Counted from the first letter of the stretch, positions 54,287 to 63,778 are shown. The stretch: DNA of 64,000 nt from Aliisedimentitalea scapharcae (GCF_045277565.1 NZ_CP123584.1:1674001-1738000), one strand, 5' to 3'. Program-made: numbers and translations. Notes: generated from the letters alone by a model not told the origin.

Positions 54287-54311
54287 AACGCCGCCCCAAT
54301 GGAGCGGCGTT
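54287..54311. terminator. Hairpin between MmgE/PrpD and hydrolase genes
   Basis: AACGCCGC and GCGGCGTT pair around nine bases and are followed by TTGG on the plus strand; it lies between two convergent genes and may serve both. Confidence 0.7.
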
Positions 54312-54333
54312 TTGGTCTGTCTCCCAGTTTGGC

Positions 54334-55299
54334 CTAGCGCATCGTGCGATCCAGAAAATCAATCATTTCCGATGCGATTTCCTCGCCGAATTCTTCGAGC
54401 GCGAAATGTCCGGTGTCCAGCAGGTGGAATTCCACGTCTTTCAGATCGCGTTGGTACGGATATGCCCCATCAGCGGGAAAGATCACGTCGTTCTTGCCCC
54501 ACATCAACAGCGTCGGCGGCTGATGTTCCCGGAACAAGGCCTGCCATTTCGGGTATTCGGCAACATTGGTGCCATAATCCAGAAACATCTCGAGCTGAAC
54601 TTCCTGATTGCCGGGGCGATCCAGCAGATACTGAACGTGCCAGAAATTGTCTGGGCTGATCGCTGTTGGGTTTTGGGTCCCGTGGGTGAACTGCCATTTT
54701 GTGGCATCCATGGTCAGAAATGCCCGCAAGGTGTCGCCGTTCTCCGCGCTGGGATTGGACCAATAGGTTTTGATCGGATCCCAGAATTCACGCAGCCCTT
54801 CGTCATAGGCATTGCCGTTCTGAATGATGAACCCGCTGACCCGTTCGGGGTTGTTGGCGAACATTCGATATCCAACCGGCGCACCGTAATCCATCAGATA
54901 GACCGCATAGTGATCGACGCCTTTGGCATCCAGCAATTCAGTGACGATGCGGGCGGTGTTTTCAAAGCCATAATCGTACGTGGCTGCATCCGGCATGTCC
55001 GACGCGCCAAAGCCGGGGTAATCCGGCGCGATCACGTGATAACGTTCGGCCAATTCAGGGATCAGGTTGCGGAACATATGCGAGGACGTGGGAAACCCGT
55101 GCAGAAGCAGAACGGTTGGTTTGGCCGGATCTCCGGCTTCGCGATAGGCGATGGTCAACCCGTCAATCTGTTGGGTTTTGAATGTGGCTTTGGTTTGGGG
55201 CGCTTGTCCAGCATCCACCGCCGAGGAAAGCGCTGCTGCGAGCAGAATTGCGCTGCCCAGCAGGGCGGCACGTAACGTTTGGAGTGTCTTGGGGGGCAT
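54334..55299 (-). CDS. Exported alpha/beta hydrolase, epoxide hydrolase/haloalkane dehalogenase-like
   Basis: A 321-residue hydrolase with signal peptide (TLRAALLGSAILLAAALSSA). Oxyanion motif LLLHGFPTSSHMFRNLIPEL and the nucleophile elbow VYLMDYGAPVGYRMF with Asp, the hallmark of dehalogenases and epoxide hydrolases. Further motifs are LLMWGKNDVIFPADGA (acid) and LLDTGHFALEEFGEEI (catalytic His). ATG 55299 has AAAGG seven bases upstream; ATG 55314 is less likely. Export of this fold is less common. It is followed by PPOX and DUF1348 genes on the same strand. Confidence 0.9.
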   Translation of the reverse strand: MPPKTLQTLRAALLGSAILLAAALSSAVDAGQAPQTKATFKTQQIDGLTIAYREAGDPAKPTVLLLHGFPTSSHMFRNLIPELAERYHVIAPDYPGFGASDMPDAATYDYGFENTARIVTELLDAKGVDHYAVYLMDYGAPVGYRMFANNPERVSGFIIQNGNAYDEGLREFWDPIKTYWSNPSAENGDTLRAFLTMDATKWQFTHGTQNPTAISPDNFWHVQYLLDRPGNQEVQLEMFLDYGTNVAEYPKWQALFREHQPPTLLMWGKNDVIFPADGAYPYQRDLKDVEFHLLDTGHFALEEFGEEIASEMIDFLDRTMR

Positions 55300-55331
55300 G
55301 TGATTACCTTTCATGAGGGAGGGGGAGGGTT

Positions 55332-55955
55332 TTACAAAGATGTCGATGCCTTGAGCGCCGCATTTTCCGTTTCCAGTCGCGATATGCGTTCCCGTAGAGG
55401 TTCCAGAAACGGATCCAGCTCTTCGAGTGTGAGGCGCTGGGGAATATTGCGGGGGCAGTTCCAGTCAAAGGCGGCAATGTCGATCAGCACGGCCCGTTCC
55501 GCCGTCATGTCCTGTCCGTCGGGCATCAGGCGGGCAATCAGATCCGGGTCTTGCGCGGCCTCTACCGTGCGAACGGTACCCCAGAGCTTGAGCCGGGCCT
55601 GATTGGGGTAATCCATCAGGATCAGCGATACCCGGGCATTGTCTGTCAGATTGCCAAGGCTGATGTATTGGCGGTTTCCGCGCAGGTCGGCATAGCCGAT
55701 GGTGCGCGCGTCCAGCACCCGCAAGAACCCGCGGGGCCCGCCCCGAAACTGGACATAGGGCCAGCCGGTTTCCGACACGGTTGCCTGATAGAACCCGTCG
55801 CGCATATGGATGAACTGGGCCTCATCGGGGCCCAAGGCATCGCCGCCATTGCGCTCGGGCGACAGGAATTTGGCATATCCAGCAGCGCTGCCCATTCGGG
55901 CCTGTTCGGCCTGCACAGACGGGGTAAAAGCGATCTCAGCAAATGCGCGGGGCAT
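55332..55955 (-). CDS. Pyridoxamine 5'-phosphate oxidase-like flavin-binding protein
   Basis: A 207-residue split-barrel protein. The FMN site region is FYQATVSETGWPYVQFRGGP and GFLRVLDARTIGYADLRGN, followed by SLGNLTDNARVSLILMDYPN and LKLWGTVRTVEA. The C-terminal tail ISRLETENAALKAS is coiled-coil-like. Same-strand neighbours with gaps of 15-32 bases suggest one transcript. Confidence 0.9.
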   Translation of the reverse strand: MPRAFAEIAFTPSVQAEQARMGSAAGYAKFLSPERNGGDALGPDEAQFIHMRDGFYQATVSETGWPYVQFRGGPRGFLRVLDARTIGYADLRGNRQYISLGNLTDNARVSLILMDYPNQARLKLWGTVRTVEAAQDPDLIARLMPDGQDMTAERAVLIDIAAFDWNCPRNIPQRLTLEELDPFLEPLRERISRLETENAALKASTSL

Positions 55956-55970
55956 GGGGGTGTCCTTTCT

Positions 55971-56435
55971 TTACAGATTTAACGCGTCAAGACCGGGGTG
56001 ATCCGATGGGCGCGGCCCCAACGGCCAGTGAAACAGGCGATCCGACTCGGAGATGGGCAGGTCATTGATGCTGGCGATACGTCGCTGCATCCGCCCGTCG
56101 GACGCAAATTCCCAGTTTTCATTCCCGTAGGAGCGGAACCACCGAACGTCCGCGTCATGCCATTCATAGGCAAAACGTACAGCAATCCGGTTCCCGGCCA
56201 CGGTCCAGAGCCCTTTGATCAGGCGGTATTCGTGTTCGCGCTGCCACTTTCGGGTGAGAAAAGCGGATATTTCGCTGTGACCTTGCAGGAAGTCCGCGCG
56301 ATTGCGCCATTGGCTATCGGGTGAATAGGCGGGGGTTACGATCTCAGGCGTTCGAGAATTCCAGGCATCCTCGGCGGCACGGACTTTTTGAATGGCGGTT
56401 TCGAACGTGAAGGGAGGCAGGGGTGGTCGGGTCAT
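55971..56435 (-). CDS. DUF1348 (nuclear transport factor 2-fold) family protein
   Basis: A 154-residue protein with the DUF1348 block AEDAWNSRTPEIVTPAYSPD, SQWRNRADFLQGHSEISAFL, RKWQREHEYRLIKGLW and RFAYEWHDADVRWFRSYGNE. Function is unknown in the family; members often co-occur with detoxification or stress enzymes. It is the first gene of the short operon 56435-54334. Confidence 0.92.
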   Translation of the reverse strand: MTRPPLPPFTFETAIQKVRAAEDAWNSRTPEIVTPAYSPDSQWRNRADFLQGHSEISAFLTRKWQREHEYRLIKGLWTVAGNRIAVRFAYEWHDADVRWFRSYGNENWEFASDGRMQRRIASINDLPISESDRLFHWPLGPRPSDHPGLDALNL

Positions 56436-56821
56436 GAGTAATCCAATTCATAAGGTGTACCGATCTGTATCGTTACGGGTAATATGGACCGTATTTCTCA
56501 CAGTTCAACGGGTAAAATTGTGATGGAAAGGATTTCAAAAGATGATGCTTTTGGAGAGTCCAATGATTTCAAGTCTTTGAATGAGGTAAGCTATTTTCAA
56601 ACTTCTCTATTAGTGCACCGATCTGTTCATATAAATGTCCGAAACGTCAAAGTTGGGGGGGCGGAAACATCATGGTGCGGTCATGTGATGCAAGGGGGCG
56701 ATGGCAAACTGAGGTGTTAGGAACACGCTTCAAATTGATGATAACAAAAGCCTTTCCCTGACGAATCGGCTCTGTTAACGTCCCAGGTAATAAAAAAAGA
56801 CAGAGGCAGGCGTATAGGCAG
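56436..56821. other. AT-richer spacer upstream of the Hint protein and DUF1348 genes
   Basis: About 390 bases with lower G+C than the surroundings. A 78-codon frame (56484-56720) exists but has no recognisable motif or ribosome site, so I do not call a gene. Divergent promoters for both flanking genes are expected here. Confidence 0.5.
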
Positions 56822-57883
56822 ATGAAAACGGGCTTTCGTGGCACGTTTGTCATTTCCTGGTCGCAAACGGATGTGGACGGCTTGAATGCCGCTCCAATTG
56901 AGGCTCTCGAAGTGGGGGCGGCGTGGTCGTGGCGTGGGGACGTAGTCCGCGTTGATGGCCCGACGGGTTTGTTGCGGCTGGATGGTGCAAACGGAGAGGA
57001 TGAGCTTCGCAGGCGCGCGGCACGAAAAGTGCGTCGTCTTGTTGGGGCTGCGGTCCAGAATCGTACAGATGTAGAGGCGATTGAAGTCGAGGATCCCATT
57101 CTCGACAGCAGCTTTGTGGTGACCAATGGCGCCCAAAGCTTCACAATTACAGTCATCGAAGTGGGGCCGGGACAGACCCCGCTTTTGATGTTTGTTGATG
57201 ATATTCCACCCGCGAATGTGGATCTGTGGGTTGTCCATCATTCTTTGGGAGGAATGACCCGGCGCGCCGAGGCGCGCCAGGGTGGTGTCATCTGTTTTAC
57301 CCCTGGAACCCGGATCATGACCCCGGATGGACCTTGCCTCGTGCAGGACCTGCGCGAAGGAGACAAAGTCCAGACCCGGGACAATGGTCCAAAGGAAGTC
57401 CAGTGGATCGGAGCGCGGCGTATGACTGGCGCGCGCCTGTTCGTAATGCCGAAACTACGGCCGGTACGGATTAAAATGGGTGCATTGGGGATTGGGCGAC
57501 CGGAAGAGGAGCTGTTGGTATCGCCTGAACATCGCATGCTGGTTCGCGGTGATGCAGCGCTGGCGTTGTTCAATACGCCCGAAGTGTTGGTGGCGGCGCG
57601 AGAATTGGTGAATGGATCCACGATTGTGACGGATACGTCCGTGCGCGAAGTGACCTATATTCACCTGCTTCTCGAAGACCACCAGATCCTGTGGGCCAAT
57701 GGCGTTGAAACCGAAAGCTTCCATCCTGCCAATGCGGCGATGTCTGGCCTGGATGATATGGACCGAACCCGTCTGTTTGGGTTGATGCCAGGGCTCGAAC
57801 GTGATCCCCATACTTATGGGACTTTTGCGCGGCGCAATTTGACGGCTTCGGAGGCCGCATTGTTCCTGCACGAAGCAGCCTGA
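56822..57883 (+). CDS. Hint (hedgehog/intein) domain-containing protein
   Basis: A 353-residue protein of the Hint_2 type common in Rhodobacteraceae. Residues about 1-155 are an uncharacterised N-terminal domain. The Hint domain (about 157-300) begins with Cys at ICFTPGTRIMTPDGPCLVQD and REGDKVQTRDNG. It contains LLVSPEHRMLVRG (block with the catalytic His) and DHQILWANGVETESFHP. Such domains can self-cleave at the N-terminal Cys. No signal peptide is visible. The substrate protein segment is unknown. Confidence 0.88.
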   Translation: MKTGFRGTFVISWSQTDVDGLNAAPIEALEVGAAWSWRGDVVRVDGPTGLLRLDGANGEDELRRRAARKVRRLVGAAVQNRTDVEAIEVEDPILDSSFVVTNGAQSFTITVIEVGPGQTPLLMFVDDIPPANVDLWVVHHSLGGMTRRAEARQGGVICFTPGTRIMTPDGPCLVQDLREGDKVQTRDNGPKEVQWIGARRMTGARLFVMPKLRPVRIKMGALGIGRPEEELLVSPEHRMLVRGDAALALFNTPEVLVAARELVNGSTIVTDTSVREVTYIHLLLEDHQILWANGVETESFHPANAAMSGLDDMDRTRLFGLMPGLERDPHTYGTFARRNLTASEAALFLHEAA

Positions 57884-58191
57884 GCAGGGCGCGCGGTGCC
57901 AGAGCGTTTTCATAGCGCCCTGGGTGCGTCGCTGATTTCTCTTGGCTTCTGATGGCCCGGCTTCTGATGGATTGACACATCACTTGGTGAAACCTCTATA
58001 GGGTCGGAATCCGGCGAGACTGTTGGAACTGTGCGAATTGGCGTTGACATTGCTGCCGTGCCGCTTATAAGCGCGGCTTCATTGGTGTTGGTGGCCTCCG
58101 CAAGGAGATCCCTGTCATGTCGCAAGGCAAGAGGACAACGCCCTTCATAGCAGCCCAAACCGGGCCGCGACTTTAACGAAGGAGATCAGCC
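57884..58191. other. Leader region of rpsD
   Basis: About 310 bases. A tandem phrase GGCTTCTGATGG repeats at about 57944-57969. The rpsD ribosome site GAAGGAGA is at its end. A promoter must lie here, but no clear -35/-10 pair is readable. Confidence 0.5.
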
Positions 58192-58812
58192 GTGACCAAA
58201 CGCACGTCTGCCAAGTACAAAATTGACCGCCGTATGGGCGAAAACATCTGGGGCCGTCCGAAATCCCCGGTGAACCGCCGCGAATACGGCCCCGGCCAGC
58301 ACGGCCAGCGCCGCAAGGGTAAACTGTCCGACTTTGGTATTCAGCTGCGCGCCAAGCAGAAGCTGAAAGGCTACTACGGCGACCTGACCGAAAAACAGTT
58401 CCGTCGCATCTATGGCGACGCAGAGCGTGTCAAAGGTGATACAGGTGAAAACCTGATCGGTCTGCTGGAACGTCGTCTGGACGCCGTCGTCTATCGCGCC
58501 AAATTCGTTCCAACCGTTTTTGCAGCCCGTCAGTTCGTGAACCATGGTCACGTCAAAGTGAACGGCAAGCGCGTCAACATCCCGTCCTACCGTGTCAAGG
58601 AAGGCGACGTGATCGAGGTTCGCGACAAGTCCAAGCAACTGGCCTCCGTTCTGGAAGCTGCTGCCCTGGCCGAGCGTGACGTTCCGGATTACCTGGACGT
58701 TGATCACTCCAAAATGACCGCCACATTCGTGCGCGCACCGGGCCTGAGCGATGTGCCTTACCCGGTTGTGATGGAGCCGAACCTGGTTGTTGAATTCTAC
58801 GCGAAGAACTAA
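58192..58812 (+). CDS. rpsD: 30S ribosomal protein S4
   Basis: A 206-residue primary rRNA-binding protein of the small subunit. Typical start TKRTSAKYKIDRRMGENIWG, then GQHGQRRKGKLSDFGIQLRA, KQKLKGYYGDLTEKQFRRIY and the S4 RNA-binding domain (LERRLDAVVYRAKFVPTVFA, VNHGHVKVNGKRVNIPSYRV). It starts with GTG and a strong GAAGGAGA site. It stands alone, as in other alphaproteobacteria, and ends at a terminator. Confidence 0.98.
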   Translation: MTKRTSAKYKIDRRMGENIWGRPKSPVNRREYGPGQHGQRRKGKLSDFGIQLRAKQKLKGYYGDLTEKQFRRIYGDAERVKGDTGENLIGLLERRLDAVVYRAKFVPTVFAARQFVNHGHVKVNGKRVNIPSYRVKEGDVIEVRDKSKQLASVLEAAALAERDVPDYLDVDHSKMTATFVRAPGLSDVPYPVVMEPNLVVEFYAKN

Positions 58813-58841
58813 TCTTCGCCGAAACCAACACGAATTTAGAA

Positions 58842-58869
58842 AGGCCGCGCAGTTTGCGTGGCCTTTTTT
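58842..58869 (+). terminator. Intrinsic terminator after rpsD
   Basis: AGGCCGCGC pairs with GCGTGGCCT around five bases and is followed by a run of six T. Confidence 0.9.
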
Positions 58870-59000
58870 GCATCTGGCCTCTGTTGACCGACAGATCCAA
58901 AAAACAGTTTCCTCCGCGTCTCAGCTGGTTAAACTGACCCTGCAACCAAGGCCCTCGATCAAGATCTGAACACCAGGCCGGGCACAAATGGGAGAATTGG

Positions 59001-59573
59001 ATGAAACCGTTATTAACCGGGACGCTGGCCGTTGTTGCCTTTTGCTGTGCGACCCTTGTGGCCGCAGCGCCGTTAAAACTGAAACCTGCCAACCCGCAGC
59101 CATCGGGATTACGGTCGGGTTTGTCCGTCGTCTATGCTTACCCAGACGAAGTGAAGTCCCTGAATGATGCGGATGCTGCGCTCAGAAAAGGAGCGCAGGC
59201 GGGACGTCCACTCAAAGGATTGGACTATCGCGATACCAATGAAGGCGACAAGACGCTGACATCCAAGCGGGCCTTGCATGTCGTGGCCAAGATCAAAGGC
59301 TATGTCAAATTCGATGCCCCTGGCGTTTATAATATCGATTTTCTCAGCAATGACGGCCTGAGGGCCAAAATTGGTGGTCAACTGGTCAGCCGATTTGACG
59401 GCCGTCAGCCGTGTGAACCCACCTATGGGTCCGAAGTCGAAGTCCCTGTGGCCGGTTGGTATCCGCTAGATATTGTTTATTTCCAACGTCTTGGGACGTC
59501 ATGCCTGCATATGCGGTCCGCACCGGCAGGCAAGCGGATAACCTGGATGCCCAACAAGGCGTTCGGCCATTAA
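59001..59573 (+). CDS. Secreted hypothetical protein, PA14-like beta domain
   Basis: A 190-residue protein with signal peptide MKPLLTGTLAVVAFCCATLV. The mature part contains VKFDAPGVYNIDFLSNDGLR, then AKIGGQLVSRFDGRQP and VPVAGWYPLDIVYFQRLGTS, which resemble the PA14 ligand-binding fold. Two Cys (GRQPCEPTYG and GTSCLHM) may pair. Standing alone, terminator at both ends. Confidence 0.75.
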   Translation: MKPLLTGTLAVVAFCCATLVAAAPLKLKPANPQPSGLRSGLSVVYAYPDEVKSLNDADAALRKGAQAGRPLKGLDYRDTNEGDKTLTSKRALHVVAKIKGYVKFDAPGVYNIDFLSNDGLRAKIGGQLVSRFDGRQPCEPTYGSEVEVPVAGWYPLDIVYFQRLGTSCLHMRSAPAGKRITWMPNKAFGH

Positions 59574-59598
59574 TCCCAATCTGCACTCTTAATCTACG

Positions 59599-59623
59599 AC
59601 GCCCCCAATTTTGGGGGCGTTTT
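59599..59623 (+). terminator. Intrinsic terminator after the PA14-like gene
   Basis: ACGCCCCCAA and TTGGGGGCGT pair perfectly around two bases, followed by TTT. Confidence 0.9.
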
Positions 59624-59682
59624 CCGTTTCTCTTTGGGGTTCGTGTGCAGCAGATGGGCAAACCCTGGGCGACGCATTGTCT

Positions 59683-60144
59683 TCAAACGGGTAGGGGGCG
59701 GGCTTCGGCGATAGCTTCCATGGCGAAATACGAGGTCACGCTGTCCAGCTCGACGGCTTCGATCAGCCGCTGATACACGCTGTCATAGCTGGCCATGTCC
59801 TGGGTGACCACTTTGAGCAAATAGTCATAATCCCCACCGATCCGATGGAAATCGATGACCTCGGGAATTGTCAGGACATGACGGCGGAACTGTTGCAGCC
59901 ATTCTGTCGAATGGTGCCGGGTGCGCAACATCACAAAAACCACCAGATCCAATCCCAATGCCTGACGATCAACCCGTGCTCCCGAACCCTGCAACACGCC
60001 AGATTCGTTCAACGCCTTGAGTCGGCGCCAACAGGCATTCTGAGACAGGCCGACACGATCCGCCAGGTCGCGTTGGGACAAAGAAGAATCCCGCTGCAAT
60101 TCGCGCAGAAGGGATCGGTCAATATGATCTGGAAATTCGCCCAT
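59683..60144 (-). CDS. Lrp/AsnC family transcriptional regulator
   Basis: A 153-residue regulator: helix-turn-helix in IDRSLLRELQRDSSLSQRDL with RVGLSQNACWRRLKALNE, then the RAM ligand domain with VIDFHRIGGDYDYLLKVV and TSYFAMEAI. ATG 60144 gives the normal family N-terminus. It is divergent from the class V PLP enzyme with about 100 bases between starts, so it probably controls that gene in response to an amino acid. Confidence 0.92.
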   Translation of the reverse strand: MGEFPDHIDRSLLRELQRDSSLSQRDLADRVGLSQNACWRRLKALNESGVLQGSGARVDRQALGLDLVVFVMLRTRHHSTEWLQQFRRHVLTIPEVIDFHRIGGDYDYLLKVVTQDMASYDSVYQRLIEAVELDSVTSYFAMEAIAEARPLPV

Positions 60145-60246
60145 ACCAGATCGTATGACACAAAACTGAGCGAAAAACACCAAAAATAGATTAAAAAATT
60201 GCACAAACAAGGTGTCAGATTTGGGTCATCAAATCGGAGACCTGCT

Positions 60247-61671
60247 ATGCCTTTGAATGCTTTTAAAACCCGCCTCCAAACCATGGTTGCCAAGGATCAG
60301 CTGCGCCACAGTGTTATTGGCGAAGGTAGCATGATTCCCGGCCTGAACGGGAATGTGCCTATGGTCTATGCCGATTACGTGGCATCTGGACGCGCCATGC
60401 GTCCGGTTGAAGAATTCGTCATGGAGCAGATTTTGCCGTTCTATGCCAACAGTCACACCGAAGCGTCGTTTTGCGGCTCTTACATCACTCGGTTGCGCCG
60501 GTCGGCGCGGACCGAGATCGCCCGCCTTGTTGGCGCACAGGAGGAGGACGCGGTGATTTTTGCCGGGTCTGGTGCCACGGCGGGCTTGAACCGGCTGGTC
60601 AGTTTGATGGGGATCGATAAGGCTGACCAGCCGGTGGTGTTTCTGGGCCCGTACGAACATCACTCCAACATTCTGCCATGGCGCGAAAGTGGGGCGCAGG
60701 TGATCGAAATCCCTGAGGCGCAGGATGGCGGAGTGGACTTGGACGCGCTGGAACAGGCGTTGAAGACTCACGCGCACAGCGACCTCAAAATTGGCAGCTT
60801 TTCAGCGGCTTCAAATGTGACCGGGATCATCACTGATCCGGATCCGGTGACGCGATTGTTGCATGATCACGGCGCGCTGGCAGTCTGGGACTATGCCGGA
60901 GGCGGGCCGTATCTGCCAATGGACATGGGCGGCAATGGGGCCGAACCAAAGGATGCCATTGTGGTGTCGCCGCATAAATTCCCCGGTGGGCCGGGGGCTT
61001 CGGGAGTTTTGGTGGTGAACCGCAATATCGTGCGGCGCACCTCGCCCAGTTGGCCCGGAGGTGGCACTGTCAGCTTTGTCTCGCCCTGGGATCATGCGTA
61101 TTCCGACGATCTGGCCACGCGTGAAGAGGCGGGTACGCCGAATGTGATCGGTGACATCCGCGCTGCATTGGCCTTTTTGGTCAAGGAGGCCGTGGGGCAG
61201 GACACGATAGCCGAGCGTGAACACAGGTTCGCGGCCAGGGCCTGGGCGGTATGGGGCGACAATCCACAGATTCAGGTTCTGGGCCACCGGACCGCACTGC
61301 GATTGCCGATTTTTTCCTTTCAGGTCCAGGACCTGGACGGCAATCCGGTGCACCAACAGCTCTTTACCCGAATGTTGAGCGATATCTATGGCATCCAGGC
61401 GCGTGGCGGTTGTGCCTGTGCGGGGCCATATGCGCACCGTCTTTTGGGGATTGATCAGGCGGAATCGCAGACGTTGCATCAAGATCTGTTGGCGGGGCTG
61501 GAACTGCGCAAGCCGGGGTGGGTGCGGCTGAATTTCTCGTATCTGATGGACGATTCAACCGTGGACTTCATTTTGCACAGCGTCGCTGATTTGGCCGCCA
61601 AAGTGCATGATTACATTCCCCAATACGCCGTTGATCCGGCGACTGCACGGTTCACGGCGATGGCCGCCTGA
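60247..61671 (+). CDS. Aminotransferase class V-fold PLP-dependent enzyme (cysteine desulfurase-like)
   Basis: A 474-residue PLP enzyme. The PLP region has AVWDYAGGGPYLPMDM and VVSPHKFPGGPGASGVL with the Schiff-base Lys. The segment GIQARGGCACAGPYAHRLLG resembles the Cys-containing loop of cysteine desulfurases and related lyases. The start MPLNAFKTRLQTM follows GGAGA. The substrate may be an amino acid or thiol compound; the Lrp gene opposite supports an amino-acid link. Confidence 0.9.
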   Translation: MPLNAFKTRLQTMVAKDQLRHSVIGEGSMIPGLNGNVPMVYADYVASGRAMRPVEEFVMEQILPFYANSHTEASFCGSYITRLRRSARTEIARLVGAQEEDAVIFAGSGATAGLNRLVSLMGIDKADQPVVFLGPYEHHSNILPWRESGAQVIEIPEAQDGGVDLDALEQALKTHAHSDLKIGSFSAASNVTGIITDPDPVTRLLHDHGALAVWDYAGGGPYLPMDMGGNGAEPKDAIVVSPHKFPGGPGASGVLVVNRNIVRRTSPSWPGGGTVSFVSPWDHAYSDDLATREEAGTPNVIGDIRAALAFLVKEAVGQDTIAEREHRFAARAWAVWGDNPQIQVLGHRTALRLPIFSFQVQDLDGNPVHQQLFTRMLSDIYGIQARGGCACAGPYAHRLLGIDQAESQTLHQDLLAGLELRKPGWVRLNFSYLMDDSTVDFILHSVADLAAKVHDYIPQYAVDPATARFTAMAA

Positions 61672-61769
61672 CACAGCGTACCGCGCCAAAACGCAGCGCA
61701 TTGGCGTAAAACCTGTTCCCACCGTGGCATTTGCGTCCTAGAAGGGCTTTCGTGAAGGAGCCCAGACAG

Positions 61770-62858
61770 ATGACGAAAATCGTACCGCAGCCCGGAATCA
61801 TGGATATCGCCCTGTATCAGGGTGGGGCAGCGCATGTGGCGGGCGTGACCAATGTGGTCAAGCTCAGCTCAAACGAAAACCCTATTGGTCCCAGCCCGCG
61901 CGCCGTTTCGGCGATGCAGGATGAGGCGGCCAAGATGCATCGTTATCCCAGCTCTGATCATATGGCGCTGCGCCAGGCGATTGGCGACGTGCACGGGTTA
62001 GACCCGGACCGCATCATCTGTGGCGCAGGCAGCGACGAAATCATCGCTTTTCTGTGCCAGTGTTTTGCCGGCCCCGGAGACGAGGTGCTGTATACCGAAC
62101 ATGGGTTCGCAATGTACCGCATCAGCGCGTTGGCCGCCGGTGCGACGCCTGTCGAAGTGCGCGAGAATGAACGTGTAACGGATGTGACCGCGCTTTTGGC
62201 TGGGTGCACCGAGCGCACCAAACTGGTTTTCATCGCCAATCCCAACAACCCGACCGGCACGATGATCAGCGAGGCCGAAGTGGCCCGTCTGGCCGATGGT
62301 CTACCCAAAGGAGCACTGTTGGTGCTGGACGGGGCCTATGCCGAATATGTCGAAGGGTTTGATGCCGGCGCGGCCGTGATCAACGCACGCGACAACGTGG
62401 TGATGACCCGGACGTTTTCGAAAATCTACGGATTGGGCGGAGCGCGGATCGGCTGGGGCTATGGGCCGCGCGCGCTCATTGATGTGCTGAATCGGGTGCG
62501 GGGACCATTTAATGTGTCTGCAACCGCGTTGGCCGGGGCCGAAGCCTCGGTCCGCGACACCGATTACGTGGATCACTGCCGGGCCGAAAACGCCAAATGG
62601 CGGACATGGCTGGCCGATGCATTGGCCGAAGTCGGGGTGGCATCGGATACCTCTTGTACCAATTTCATTCTCGCCCGGTTCTCCAGCCAGGCCGAAGCCG
62701 AAGCCTGTGATCTCTATCTTCAATCTCAGGGGCTGATCGTGCGCCGCGTGGCCGGATACAATCTGCCGACCGCGTTGCGGATCACCGTCGGAGACACAGA
62801 CTCCTGCCGCCGTGTGGCGCAGGCAGTCCGGGATTTCAAGAATGGGGCAGGGGCATGA
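61770..62858 (+). CDS. hisC: Histidinol-phosphate/aromatic aminotransferase
   Basis: A 362-residue class I/II aminotransferase: LSSNENPIGPSPRAVSAM, GAGSDEIIAFLCQCFAGPGD, FIANPNNPTGTMISEAEVAR, LVLDGAYAEYVEGF and TFSKIYGLGGARIGWGYGPR with the PLP Lys. The final Arg block is RVAGYNLPTALRITVG. GAAGGAG upstream of ATG 61770. It overlaps the prephenate/arogenate dehydrogenase gene, so it may serve tyrosine and phenylalanine formation as well as, or instead of, histidine. Confidence 0.92.
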   Translation: MTKIVPQPGIMDIALYQGGAAHVAGVTNVVKLSSNENPIGPSPRAVSAMQDEAAKMHRYPSSDHMALRQAIGDVHGLDPDRIICGAGSDEIIAFLCQCFAGPGDEVLYTEHGFAMYRISALAAGATPVEVRENERVTDVTALLAGCTERTKLVFIANPNNPTGTMISEAEVARLADGLPKGALLVLDGAYAEYVEGFDAGAAVINARDNVVMTRTFSKIYGLGGARIGWGYGPRALIDVLNRVRGPFNVSATALAGAEASVRDTDYVDHCRAENAKWRTWLADALAEVGVASDTSCTNFILARFSSQAEAEACDLYLQSQGLIVRRVAGYNLPTALRITVGDTDSCRRVAQAVRDFKNGAGA

Positions 62859-63778
62859 GCAAGCAGATTTACGACCGTGTGGCTTTGATCGGGTTGGGCC
62901 TGATTGCGTCGTCGATGTTTTGGGCGATCAAACGGGCAGGGCTGGTCGGCGAAGTCACGGGCTACGCCCGCAGTTCCGAAACCCGCGATACGGCGCGTCG
63001 GATCGGATTGTGCGATCGTGTCTGCGACAGCGCCGCCGAGGCAGCGGAAGGTTCCGACCTGGTGGTCCTGTGTGTTCCCGTGGGTGCCATGGAATCGGTG
63101 ATGAAAGAAATCGCTCCGGTGTTGAAACCCGGCGCGACGATTTCCGATGTCGGGTCGGTCAAACGTCATGTGATCGAAACCGTGCAGCCGCATATTCCAG
63201 AAGGCGTGCATTTCGTCCCGGCCCACCCGTTGGCAGGCACCGAACATTCCGGGCCCGAGGCAGGCTTTGCCGAGTTGTATGACAATCGTTGGTGTCTGCT
63301 GGTGCCGGTGGAAAACTCTGACCCCAAGGCCGTCGCCGCGTTGCGCGGCTTGTGGGAAGGCATGGGGGCCAATGTCGAAGAAATGGAAGCTGACCACCAT
63401 GACCTGGTTCTGGCCGTGACCAGCCATGCGCCGCACCTGATTGCCTATACGATGGTGGGGGTTGCCGATGACCTGCGTCGGGTGACCGACAGCGAAGTGA
63501 TCAAATACTCTGCCGCCGGTTTTCGGGATTTCACCCGGATTGCGGCCTCGGACCCGACCATGTGGCGCGATGTTTTCCTGACGAACAAGGACGCGACTCT
63601 GGAGATCCTGGGGCGGTTCACCGAAGAACTGTTTGCCCTGCAGCGGGCGATCCGCACCGGAGATGGCGACCATCTGTTCGACTATTTCACCCACACCCGG
63701 GCAATCCGACGTGGCATTATCGAGGCGGGCCAGGACACCGACGCTCCGAACTTTGGCCGGGAGCGCGCCAAACCATGA
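62855..63778 (+). CDS. tyrA: Prephenate/arogenate dehydrogenase
   Basis: A 307-residue NAD(P)-dependent dehydrogenase in tyrosine biosynthesis. The nucleotide motif is LIGLGLIASSMFWAIKRAGL. The active-site region includes TISDVGSVKRHVIETVQPH, FVPAHPLAGTEHSGPEAGF, and LAVTSHAPHLIAYTMVG with the helical C-terminal domain. Overlaps hisC at its start (ATGA) and the next gene at its end (ATGA), so three genes are coupled. Confidence 0.93.
   Translation: MSKQIYDRVALIGLGLIASSMFWAIKRAGLVGEVTGYARSSETRDTARRIGLCDRVCDSAAEAAEGSDLVVLCVPVGAMESVMKEIAPVLKPGATISDVGSVKRHVIETVQPHIPEGVHFVPAHPLAGTEHSGPEAGFAELYDNRWCLLVPVENSDPKAVAALRGLWEGMGANVEEMEADHHDLVLAVTSHAPHLIAYTMVGVADDLRRVTDSEVIKYSAAGFRDFTRIAASDPTMWRDVFLTNKDATLEILGRFTEELFALQRAIRTGDGDHLFDYFTHTRAIRRGIIEAGQDTDAPNFGRERAKP

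Noticed and set aside
56484..56720. 78-codon frame upstream of the Hint protein
   Set aside because: No motif, no ribosome site and a low-complexity start; probably part of the promoter region.
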